Part shown: positions 1 to 5,355 of the stretch, piece after piece
How positions within the stretch are numbered: the first letter of the stretch is position 1
Layout: every line of letters starts with the position of its first letter
NCBI GenBank assembly: GCA_000715685.1
Contig: KL569397.1
Span: 23,817-32,850, forward strand
Origin: Streptomyces lilacinus
GTDB taxonomy: Bacteria > Actinomycetota > Actinomycetes > Streptomycetales > Streptomycetaceae
DNA length: 9,034 nt
Direction of reading: 5' to 3'
Made by a program: the position numbers and the translations under genes
Notes under the pieces: model-generated
Told to the model about the DNA's origin: nothing
What the model saw: only the letters and a program-made list of their open reading frames with translations
The model's database searches: none

Positions 1-18
1 GATGTGTATAAGAGACAG
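1..18. other. Nextera transposase adapter remnant (not genomic)
   Basis: The first 18 bases, GATGTGTATAAGAGACAG, are identical to the last 18 of the 19-base Tn5/Nextera mosaic end. Base composition changes abruptly to GC-rich coding sequence at base 19. Translated on the plus strand it gives the peptide MCIRDS, a familiar adapter artefact in predicted proteins. The window therefore starts at a sequencing-library junction, and the gene next to it is truncated by assembly, not by biology. Confidence 0.96.
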
Positions 19-824
19 CTCGGCGCCCGCTGCTGCCACCAGGCGAACGCCGCGAGCAGCGCGATCCCGCCGCACAGCAGCCCCAGGACCAGCGGGTCGC
101 CCCAGCCGCGCGGCTCCGCCTCGCTGCAGGCGTAGACGATGGCGACGAGCCCGCCGCAGCCCAGCACCACGCCGGGCACGTCCAGCCGGGGCCGCTCGTC
201 GCGCGCGGGCCGGTGGTCGTGCAGCAGCAACGCCGCGCCGAGCAGCGCGACGAGGGCGATCGGCACGTTCACGTACAGGCACCAGCGCCAGTCGAGGTAC
301 TCGGTCAGCAGCCCGCCCGCGATCAGCCCGATCGCCGCGCCGCCGCCCGCGATCGCGCCGTAGATGCCGAACGCCTTGCCGCGCTCCTTCACGTCCGTGA
401 ACGTCGTCGTCAGCAGCGACAGCGCCGAGGGGGCGAGCAGCGCGCCGAACGCGCCCTGCAGGGCGCGCGCCGTGAAGAGCATGCCCGGCGCGTGCGCCGC
501 GCCGCCCAGCGCGGAGGCGCCCGCGAAGCCCACGAGACCGATGGCGAAGGTGCGCTTGCGCCCCACGAGGTCGGCGATCCTGCCCCCGAGCAGCAGGAGC
601 CCGCCGAAGGCGAGGGTGTAGGCGGTGATCACCCATTGCCGGTTGCTGTCGGACATGCCGAGATCGCGCTGGGCCGACGGCAGGGCGATGTTCACGATCG
701 TCGCGTCCAGCACGACCATGAGCTGGGCGATGGCGATGACCACGAGCCCCCACCAGCGGCGGGGATCGGGAGGGGTGCCGGACCAGGGCGGCGGGGGTAC
801 GGGAGGTGGGTTCGTCGAGCTCAT
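19..824 (-). CDS. DHA2-family MFS multidrug efflux transporter, 5' part only
   Basis: Integral membrane protein expected to export drugs or other small molecules by proton antiport. Reading the minus strand from ATG at 824 gives 268 uninterrupted codons up to the adapter. The family signatures are clear: the motif D1-like LDATIVNIALP at residues 39-49 in TM1, motif A GGRIADLVGRKR at 80-91 in the TM2-TM3 loop, and a glycine-rich motif C region at 156-172 (GAIAGGGAAIGLIAGG) followed by the typical DWRWCLYVNVPIA at 178-190. A proline-rich cytoplasmic N-terminus precedes TM1. EmrB/QacA-type members usually have about 480-530 residues with 14 TM segments, so roughly half is present. A short AGG lies upstream of the ATG, a weak ribosome site. 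The gene is downstream of the quinone oxidoreductase on the same strand, 124 bases apart, with the GGACGTCC palindrome between. The substrate cannot be read from sequence. Confidence 0.93.
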
Positions 825-909
825 GAAGGACCTGCTCTCGACGGGTGCGGTCGTGGTCGTGCAGAAGCTCAGCAATCCACCTTAGGCCTGCCGAGGGGCC
901 GCCGCTTGT

Positions 910-943
910 CGGACGTCCGGACGTCCGGACGTCCGGACGTCCG
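910..943. repeat. Four tandem GGACGTCC units forming a 34-bp perfect palindrome
   Basis: GGACGTCC, itself a perfect 8-bp palindrome, occurs four times head to tail at 911-942. With C910 and G943 the whole is one 34-bp perfect palindrome, and GCCGC (901-905) can pair with GCGGC (945-949) outside it. It begins 5 bases past the stop codon of the quinone oxidoreductase and ends about 86 bases before the transporter start. Two readings compete: a long U-less hairpin terminator for the oxidoreductase, or an operator array for the transporter. The sequence alone does not decide. Confidence 0.9.
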
Positions 944-948
944 GGCGG

Positions 949-1962
949 CTACGGCACGAGGACGACCTTGCCGATCGTTCCGCGCGTCTCCAGGGCCTTG
1001 TGCGCGGCCGCGGCGCGGGCGAGCGGGAAGTGGTGCACGGCCGGTACGACCGTGCCGGCCGCGGCCTGTGCCAGGGACAGCTCCTCCAGCCGCCGCAACC
1101 CCGCGTCACCGCCGCCGAAACGCTCCAGCATGGCCGGACCCAGCACGGACCGCGAGGTGATGCCCCGCTCGGCGAGCTCCTCGGGGCTCAGTTCCAGCGG
1201 GCCGCCGCCCACCGTGCCCTGCGACGACCAGCCGAAGACCACGTGCTGCCCGCCCGGGCCCAGCAGGTCCACGGCGGCGCGCGCGGCCGGTCCGCCGACC
1301 CCGTCGAGGACGACCGTCGCGGCGCGCCCCCACAGGGCCGTACGGGCCCGCTCGGGCCACTCGGGGTCGGTGTAGTCGAGCGCGATGTCGGCGCCCAGCG
1401 CGCCCACGTGCGCCACCTTCTCCCGCCCGCCGGCCAGGCCGACGACGGTGGCCCCCGCGTTCCTGGCGTACTGCACGAGCAGGGAACCGATGCCTCCGGC
1501 GGCGGCCGTCACGATCACCACGTCGTCCCCGGACAGCTCCACGAAGCCGAGGATGCCGAGCGCCGTGCGACCCGTGCCGATCAGGGCGACGGCCCGGTCC
1601 TCCGAGAGCCCGTCGGGCAGCTCGTGCAGTCTGGCCGCGTCGACGACGGCCAGCTCCGCGTAGCCGCCGCCCGTCGAGAAGCGCCCGAAGTGGGCGACGA
1701 CCCGGTGCCCGAGCCACTTCGGGTCGGTGCCCTCGCCCAGCGCGTCGACGGTGCCGGCGACCTCGCGACCGGGGGTGTACGGCAGCTCGGGGAGCCCGTA
1801 CGGCCCGTTCGGGTCGCCGGCGCGCTGCGTGGTGTCGACGAGGTGCACACCGACCGAGGCGACGGCGATGCGGACCTGCCCGGGACCGGGGACCGGGTCC
1901 TCGACCCGCTCGTACGAGAGGTTCTCGGCGGGACCGAAGGTGTGCAGCCGGACAGCGCGCAT
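949..1962 (-). CDS. Zinc-independent NAD(P)H:quinone oxidoreductase, MDR superfamily
   Basis: Soluble medium-chain dehydrogenase/reductase of 337 residues, expected to reduce quinones or activated enones with NAD(P)H. The N-terminal GroES-like domain covers about residues 1-120 (PYTPGREVAG at 61-70), followed by a Rossmann domain with the nucleotide loop TAAAGGIGS at 152-160 and the typical VVLDGVGG at 217-224. The structural and catalytic zinc cysteines of alcohol dehydrogenases are absent, which places it with quinone oxidoreductases. ATG at 1962 is chosen because GAGGAG lies 6-8 bases upstream and the protein then opens with the family-typical MRAVRLHTFG; a longer frame to 2031 would run back into the promoter. 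Transcription likely starts near 2016 from a MerR-type promoter, leaving a CU-rich leader of about 55 nt. Quinone oxidoreductase genes are known SoxR targets in Streptomyces, which fits, but the physiological substrate is unknown. Confidence 0.92.
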   Translation of the reverse strand: MRAVRLHTFGPAENLSYERVEDPVPGPGQVRIAVASVGVHLVDTTQRAGDPNGPYGLPELPYTPGREVAGTVDALGEGTDPKWLGHRVVAHFGRFSTGGGYAELAVVDAARLHELPDGLSEDRAVALIGTGRTALGILGFVELSGDDVVIVTAAAGGIGSLLVQYARNAGATVVGLAGGREKVAHVGALGADIALDYTDPEWPERARTALWGRAATVVLDGVGGPAARAAVDLLGPGGQHVVFGWSSQGTVGGGPLELSPEELAERGITSRSVLGPAMLERFGGGDAGLRRLEELSLAQAAAGTVVPAVHHFPLARAAAAHKALETRGTIGKVVLVP

Positions 1963-1984
1963 GACGGGCTCCTCACGGGAGGTC

Positions 1985-2012
1985 GGGGGTGGTGGGGAAG
2001 GGGTTGGTCGGG
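1985..2012 (+). other. G-run tract (possible G-quadruplex) in the oxidoreductase leader
   Basis: The plus strand carries runs of 5, 4, 4 and 3 G with short loops (1985-1989, 1994-1997, 2000-2003, 2010-2012). It lies between the proposed promoter and the ribosome site of the minus-strand oxidoreductase, so the G-rich strand is the template and the mRNA leader is C/U-rich. Such runs arise by chance in GC-rich DNA, so a function is only possible. Confidence 0.3.
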
Positions 2013-2022
2013 AACGATCTCG

Positions 2023-2053
2023 AGTCTTCAACCTGAACCGCGATTGAGGTCAA
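2023..2053 (-). promoter_or_regulatory. MerR/SoxR-like promoter-operator of the quinone oxidoreductase
   Basis: On the minus strand a -35 element TTGACC (2053-2048) and a -10 element AAGACT (2028-2023) are separated by exactly 19 bases, the overlong spacer typical of MerR-family activated promoters. The dyad ACCTCAATCGCGGTTCAGGT (2050-2031) fills the spacer; its arms ACCTCAA and TTCAGGT match at six of seven positions. The geometry and CCTCAA/TTGAGG-like arms resemble the SoxR box (CCTCAAG...CTTGAGG), though the central bases differ. The leader runs to the GAGGAG site before 1962. No MerR-family gene is in the window, so the regulator must act in trans. SoxR is the first guess; another MerR drug sensor is possible. 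Confidence 0.72.
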
Positions 2054-2098
2054 GGGATCCCGTCTCAGGGGATCCCGCCTCTAGAGCTCCCGTCCGGC
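2054..2098. repeat. Three tandem 15-bp repeats upstream of the pentapeptide gene
   Basis: GGGATCCCGTCTCAG (2054-2068) is followed in register by GGGATCCCGCCTCTA (2069-2083) and a degenerate copy, GAGCTCCCGTCCGGC (2084-2098). The first two copies agree at 12 of 15 positions and each holds the palindrome GGGATCCC. The array abuts the MerR-like -35 element and lies 45-90 bases upstream of the plus-strand start at 2143, so it could be an operator or spacer for either divergent gene. No function is shown by sequence alone. Confidence 0.6.
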
Positions 2099-2142
2099 CT
2101 GGTCAGGCGCCGTTGTCAGTGCCGTGTGGGACGGTGACCGGC

Positions 2143-2850
2143 ATGACGAACGGGACGAGGCGGCGCGGGGGCGGCACACGAGGGAGCGCGGGGCCGGTGG
2201 CCCGGCTCCCCGAGGTCCGGCTGCCCGAGCTGAGGGCGTACGACGGGACCGGCCTGGAGCCGGAGGGAGATCACGACGGGGTCGGCTTCGCCGACGCCGA
2301 CTTCGCGGGGCAGGACGCGCGGGGCTCCCGCTTCATGGACTGCGGGTTCTCCGGTTGCGGGCTGGACGAGACCGTGCTGAGCCGGGCGCGGTTCGTGGAC
2401 TGCGTCCTGGAGGGCGTGCGCGGGGTGGGCACCGACCTGGCCGAGGCGTCGCTGCGCGACGTGGAGGTGCTGGACGCGCGCTTCGGCGGCGTGCAGCTGC
2501 AGGGGGCGGTCCTGGAGCGGGTCCTGATCCGCGGCGGCAAGATCGACTATCTGAACCTGCGCCAGGCGGTCCTCAAGGAGGTCACCTTCGAGGGCTGCGT
2601 GCTCTCCGAGGCCGACTTCGCGGGCGCGCGGCTGGAGCGCGTCGTCTTCCGCGACTGCGCGCTGCGCCGGGTGGAGTTCCACGCCGCGACGATGACGGAC
2701 GTCGACCTGCGGGCGGTGGCCGAGCTGGACGTCGCCGGCGGGATCGAGCGACTGGCGGGGGCTGTCGTCAGCCCGGCGCAGCTGCTGGACCTGGCGCCGG
2801 CGTTCGCCGCGCACATAGGCGTGCGGGTGGAGGGCCCGCCGGAGGCGTAG
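2143..2850 (+). CDS. Pentapeptide-repeat protein, 235 aa
   Basis: Cytoplasmic protein predicted to fold as a right-handed quadrilateral beta-helix. From F49 to L189 a bulky residue (mostly L or F, some V/I/M) falls at every fifth position with no slip in register, apart from A59 and G94. That makes about 28 pentapeptides, or seven coils. A charged, proline-rich N-terminus (1-46) precedes the helix, and a helical cap with VVSPAQLLDLAPAFAAHIGV (208-227) follows, as is common in actinomycete members. Qnr and MfpA, of similar size, mimic DNA and protect gyrase; whether this protein does so cannot be inferred from the repeat alone. ATG 2143 is used, with GGGACGG shortly upstream; an in-frame GTG at 2134 is an alternative. 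The gene diverges from the quinone oxidoreductase and converges on the 164-aa gene, whose stop lies 35 bases away. Confidence 0.88.
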   Translation: MTNGTRRRGGGTRGSAGPVARLPEVRLPELRAYDGTGLEPEGDHDGVGFADADFAGQDARGSRFMDCGFSGCGLDETVLSRARFVDCVLEGVRGVGTDLAEASLRDVEVLDARFGGVQLQGAVLERVLIRGGKIDYLNLRQAVLKEVTFEGCVLSEADFAGARLERVVFRDCALRRVEFHAATMTDVDLRAVAELDVAGGIERLAGAVVSPAQLLDLAPAFAAHIGVRVEGPPEA

Positions 2851-2885
2851 CGGCTTTGCCGGGCCGAGGGCGGCCGGGGCGCGGC

Positions 2886-3380
2886 TCAGACGCGGGGGAA
2901 GCGGCTCTGCAGGTCCCAGATCACGGGGTTGTCGGCGAGGCCCTCGTGCATGTCGGCCAGGTCGGCGATCAGGTCGTGCAGGAAGTCGCGGGCCTCGCGG
3001 CGCAGCTCCTTGTGGTTGAAGGTGAGCGGCGGCTCGTCGGGCGCCCAGTCGGCGGTGACGTCCACCCAGCCGAAGCGGCGCTCGAAGACCATGCAGTCGG
3101 TGGACTCGGTGAAGTCCAGCTCGGCGAACTGCGTGCTCGCCGAGCGGCTGCCGCGGGGGTCGAGGTCGAGCTGCTCGACGATGTCGCACAGGGCCCAGGC
3201 GAAGTCGAGCACCGGCACCCATCCCCAGGCCGTGGACAGCTCCCGGTCGGCCTTGACGTCGGCGAGGTAGACGTCGCCGCAGAAGAGGTCGTGCCGCAGC
3301 GCGTGCACGTCCGCGGTGCGGTAGTCCGTCTGCGGGGGGTCGGGGAAGCGGCGGGAGAGGGAGTAGCCGAGGTCGATCAC
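2886..3380 (-). CDS. Unrecognised conserved-looking protein, 164 aa
   Basis: I do not recognise this family. The protein is acidic, soluble-looking, without signal peptide or membrane segments, and rich in aromatic residues: WGWVPVLDFAWALCDIVEQL at 52-71 and FERRFGWVDVTADW at 99-112. Residues about 121-150 form a charged amphipathic helix (KELRREARDFLHDLIADL). Four cysteines lack metal-motif spacing. Coding is supported by GC-rich third positions and a sensible, non-repetitive protein. GTG 3380 is chosen over GTG 3437 because the latter sits inside the terminator arm of the upstream protease and would add a low-complexity extension. No well-spaced ribosome site precedes 3380 (GAGG is only one base away), but TACCAT stands six bases upstream, so the mRNA may be leaderless. 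It could be a small regulatory or immunity-like protein; nothing in the sequence proves a function. Confidence 0.72.
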   Translation of the reverse strand: MIDLGYSLSRRFPDPPQTDYRTADVHALRHDLFCGDVYLADVKADRELSTAWGWVPVLDFAWALCDIVEQLDLDPRGSRSASTQFAELDFTESTDCMVFERRFGWVDVTADWAPDEPPLTFNHKELRREARDFLHDLIADLADMHEGLADNPVIWDLQSRFPRV

Positions 3381-3386
3381 GCCTCG

Positions 3387-3392
3387 ATGGTA
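3387..3392 (-). promoter_or_regulatory. Candidate -10 element (TACCAT) for a leaderless transcript
   Basis: On the minus strand TACCAT ends six bases before the GTG at 3380, the spacing at which transcription would start on the start codon. No convincing -35 is visible. The same arrangement is seen before the AraC and second oxidoreductase genes. Confidence 0.3.
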
Positions 3393-3404
3393 CGTACGAC
3401 ACGC

Positions 3405-3437
3405 GTGCCCCCGCTGCCGCAGGGGCGACGGGGGCAC
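3405..3437 (-). terminator. Strong hairpin terminator downstream of the M4 protease
   Basis: GTGCCCCCG (3405-3413) and CGGGGGCAC (3429-3437) form a perfect nine-pair stem around a 15-base loop, 41 bases past the protease stop. There is no T-run, as is usual for Streptomyces terminators. It separates the protease from the 164-aa gene on the same strand and makes a start inside it (GTG 3437) unlikely. Confidence 0.65.
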
Positions 3438-3452
3438 ACGTCGGAAGGGGGT

Positions 3453-3472
3453 TCGGGGCCCGGGGGACCCGA
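3453..3472 (-). terminator. Second, weaker hairpin just after the protease stop
   Basis: TCGGG (3453-3457) pairs with CCCGA (3468-3472), six bases past the TAA at 3480-3478. The same segment holds plus-strand G-runs at 3447-3451, 3455-3458, 3462-3466 and 3473-3477 that could instead form a quadruplex. With the stronger stem further on it may make a tandem terminator. Confidence 0.35.
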
Positions 3473-3477
3473 GGGGG

Positions 3478-5097
3478 TTACTTGACGTTGATCGCGGACC
3501 AGGTGGCGGCGACCGTCTTGTACTCGTTGCTGGTGGCGCCGTAGAGGTCCGCGGTGGCCTTGAGGGTGGCGGTGCGCGCGGCCTTGTAGTTGGTGGTGGA
3601 GGTGAAGTACGTGGTCAGAGCCTTGTACCAGATCTTGGTGGCCTTGTCCCGGCCGATACCCGTGATCTTGGAGTTGTTGTAGGTGGGGCTGTTGTAGCTG
3701 ACGCCGCCGACGACCTTGCTGCCGCTGCCCTCGGAGAGCAGGTAGAAGAAGTGGTTGGCGGGGCCCGAGGAGTAGTGGACGTCGACGTTGCCGAGGGACG
3801 AGGACCAGTAGTCCTTCGAGCGGCCGTCCTTGCTCGGCTTGTCCATGTAGCGCAGCGGGGTGCCGTCGCCGTTGATGTCGATCTTCTCGCCGATGAGGTA
3901 GTCGCCGGCGTCGGTCGAGTTGTTGGCGTAGAACTCGGCGGCGGTGCCGAAGATGTCGGACGTCGCCTCGTTCAGGCCGCCGGACTCACCGCTGTAGCGC
4001 AGGTTGGCGGTGGCGGAGGTGACGCCGTGGCTCATCTCGTGGGCGGCCACGTCGAGCGAGGTCAGCGGGTGCGAGTCGTTCTCGCCGTCGCCGTAGGTCA
4101 TGCAGAAGCAGTCGTCGTCCCAGAAGGCGTTGACGTAGCCGTTGCCGTAGTGGACGCGGGAGTAGGCACCCTTGCCGTCGTTGCGGATGCCGCTGCGGCC
4201 GAGCACGTTCTTGTAGAAGTCCCAGGTGACGGCCGCGCCGTAGTGCGCGTCGACGCCCGCCTTCTGGCGGTCCGCGCCCCAGACGTCGCTGGAGTTGGTG
4301 AAGAGCGCGCCGGTGCCGGAGGTGCCCTGGTTCAGGTCGTACGTCTTGTGGCCGCCGCGGGCACCGTCGGTCAGCTCGTAGCCGGAGCCGGACTTCGTCG
4401 TGGTGAGCGGAACGTTTCCGCTGTAGGTGCTGGTGCCGGAGCCGGTGTGGATCATCTCTTCCTGGAAGAGCGTCTTGCCGGTGTTCGCGTCGGTGATGAC
4501 GTGCAGCTTGCTGGGCGTGCCGTCCTTCTGGACGCCGGTCACGTACGTCTCGTACGCGAGCACGGGCTTGCCCTGCGCGGCCCAGACCACCTTGCGGGGC
4601 GCCTGGCCGGCGTCGGCCTTGGCGGTCTTCTCCGCGGCGGCGACGCCGAGGGCGCTCTTCTTCGCGGCGGAGGGCGCGAGGGACGGGGTCGTGCTGGGCA
4701 CGGCTATGGAGGCGTCGGTCGCCTTGGTGACGTCGCGGCCACCGTTCTTCTTCTGGTGCACGACCAGGTCGCCGCCGAGCACCGGCAGACCCTCGTACGT
4801 GCGCTCGTAGCGCGTGTGCACCGTGCCGTCCGCGTCCTTGACGACGTCGCGGACGACCAGCTTCTCCTTGCCGTCCAGGCCGATCTTCGAGGCGGTCGAG
4901 GAAGCCGCGCCCTGCGCGTCCTTGATGGCGGAGGCCCGCTGCCCGGCGGACAGCGCGAGCTGCTGCCCGCCCTCGGCCTTGTCGGCCGCGGCGTTCGCCG
5001 AACCCGTCTGGACACCGATCACGACCATGGCGGCGGAGGCGACCAGGGCGGCGGCGCGCAGGGAGTTCTTGCGGGGGGTGGCGGTGATGCTTCTCAA
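3478..5097 (-). CDS. Secreted M4 (thermolysin/neutral protease) family zinc metallopeptidase
   Basis: Extracellular endopeptidase made as a 539-residue preproenzyme. The signal peptide has a basic n-region (RSITATPRKNSLR), a hydrophobic core at about 14-30 and an ANA cleavage site after residue 36. The propeptide follows, with an FTP-like part at about 65-120 (YEGLPVLGGDLVV) and a PepSY-like part at about 140-215 ending in ITDANTGKTLFQEE. The mature catalytic region, about 217-539, is near thermolysin's 316 residues. HEMSH at 353-357 supplies two zinc ligands and the catalytic Glu354; GGLNEATSD at 373-381 gives the third ligand Glu377, 24 residues after H353 as in thermolysin. DVHYSSGPANHFFYLL places His441 as the transition-state histidine. 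No C-terminal P-domain is present. Start: TTG 5097, six bases after AGGAG; an in-frame TAG at 5109-5107 excludes any longer form. It shares a 258-base intergenic region with the divergent acetyltransferase and ends in hairpins. Confidence 0.96.
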   Translation of the reverse strand: MRSITATPRKNSLRAAALVASAAMVVIGVQTGSANAAADKAEGGQQLALSAGQRASAIKDAQGAASSTASKIGLDGKEKLVVRDVVKDADGTVHTRYERTYEGLPVLGGDLVVHQKKNGGRDVTKATDASIAVPSTTPSLAPSAAKKSALGVAAAEKTAKADAGQAPRKVVWAAQGKPVLAYETYVTGVQKDGTPSKLHVITDANTGKTLFQEEMIHTGSGTSTYSGNVPLTTTKSGSGYELTDGARGGHKTYDLNQGTSGTGALFTNSSDVWGADRQKAGVDAHYGAAVTWDFYKNVLGRSGIRNDGKGAYSRVHYGNGYVNAFWDDDCFCMTYGDGENDSHPLTSLDVAAHEMSHGVTSATANLRYSGESGGLNEATSDIFGTAAEFYANNSTDAGDYLIGEKIDINGDGTPLRYMDKPSKDGRSKDYWSSSLGNVDVHYSSGPANHFFYLLSEGSGSKVVGGVSYNSPTYNNSKITGIGRDKATKIWYKALTTYFTSTTNYKAARTATLKATADLYGATSNEYKTVAATWSAINVK

Positions 5098-5108
5098 CTC
5101 AGTCTCCT
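5095..5108 (-). promoter_or_regulatory. Ribosome binding site fixing a TTG start for the protease
   Basis: Minus-strand AGGAG (5108-5104) stands six bases before TTG (5097-5095). Downstream, the next methionine (residue 24) lies within the signal-peptide core; upstream, the in-frame TAG at 5109-5107 closes the frame. TTG is therefore the only start that leaves a complete signal peptide. Confidence 0.85.
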
Positions 5109-5153
5109 ATGAGGGGGGTTACGGGCAGCCCGGTGTGAGGCCACCCGCTGGTT

Positions 5154-5172
5154 CAGGAGTGGTGCAGGAGTG
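5154..5172. repeat. Direct repeat CAGGAGTG, 11-bp period, in protease upstream region
   Basis: CAGGAGTG occurs at 5154-5161 and 5165-5172, one helical turn apart, 57-75 bases upstream of the protease start (CACTCCTG on its coding strand). One-turn spacing suits a transcription factor with half-sites on the same DNA face, but two octamers are thin evidence. They lie in the probable protease leader or promoter. Confidence 0.45.
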
Positions 5173-5276
5173 AATTGAGGAGAGAGTGCCATCGATTGGC
5201 GGCTTTTGACAGGGGCGCAACAAGGATTTGATCTGTTGGTAAACAAAGAACGGTGAATCGCGTCCGCTATGCGGTG

Positions 5277-5325
5277 AGTTGAGCGGAGTCGCCGATGTGT
5301 TCAACTGCCGTGCACGGGGAGTTGA
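5277..5325. repeat. AGTTGA/TCAACT repeats in the protease-acetyltransferase divergent region
   Basis: AGTTGA occurs at 5277-5282 and 5320-5325, and its inverse TCAACT at 5301-5306. The last two form an inverted repeat around a 13-base spacer that itself contains the palindrome CCGTGCACGG (5307-5316). The cluster is 31-79 bases upstream of the acetyltransferase start and 180-230 upstream of the protease start, in a stretch clearly richer in A and T than the genes. It is a candidate operator for one or both genes. Confidence 0.5.
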
Positions 5326-5355
5326 GTTAACAGAAACGAAAAAGAGGTGGCAGCG

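Noticed and set aside
2..400. Plus-strand open frame beginning MCIRDS, arginine/proline-rich
   Set aside because: It starts in adapter sequence and lies opposite the transporter gene; composition is that of an antisense frame in GC-rich DNA.
1963..2031. N-terminal extension of the quinone oxidoreductase to 2031
   Set aside because: It would overlap the dyad of the proposed promoter; GAGGAG and the family N-terminus both support 1962.
1000..2850. A 616-codon plus-strand open frame
   Set aside because: Only its last 235 codons (from 2143) are a real gene; the rest is antisense to the quinone oxidoreductase and runs through the promoter region.
2116..3402. A 428-codon minus-strand frame across the pentapeptide and 164-aa genes
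   Set aside because: Low-complexity R/P/A-rich translation with no domain, antisense to a clear repeat protein.
3751..5112. A 453-codon plus-strand frame opposite the protease
   Set aside because: Valine/alanine/glycine-rich shadow of a gene with all M4 catalytic motifs intact.
5206..5234. TTGACA (5206-5211) as a -35 for the acetyltransferase
   Set aside because: The -35 is perfect, but the hexamer 17 bases on, TGATCT, is a poor -10 and the leader would exceed 100 bases; left unassigned.
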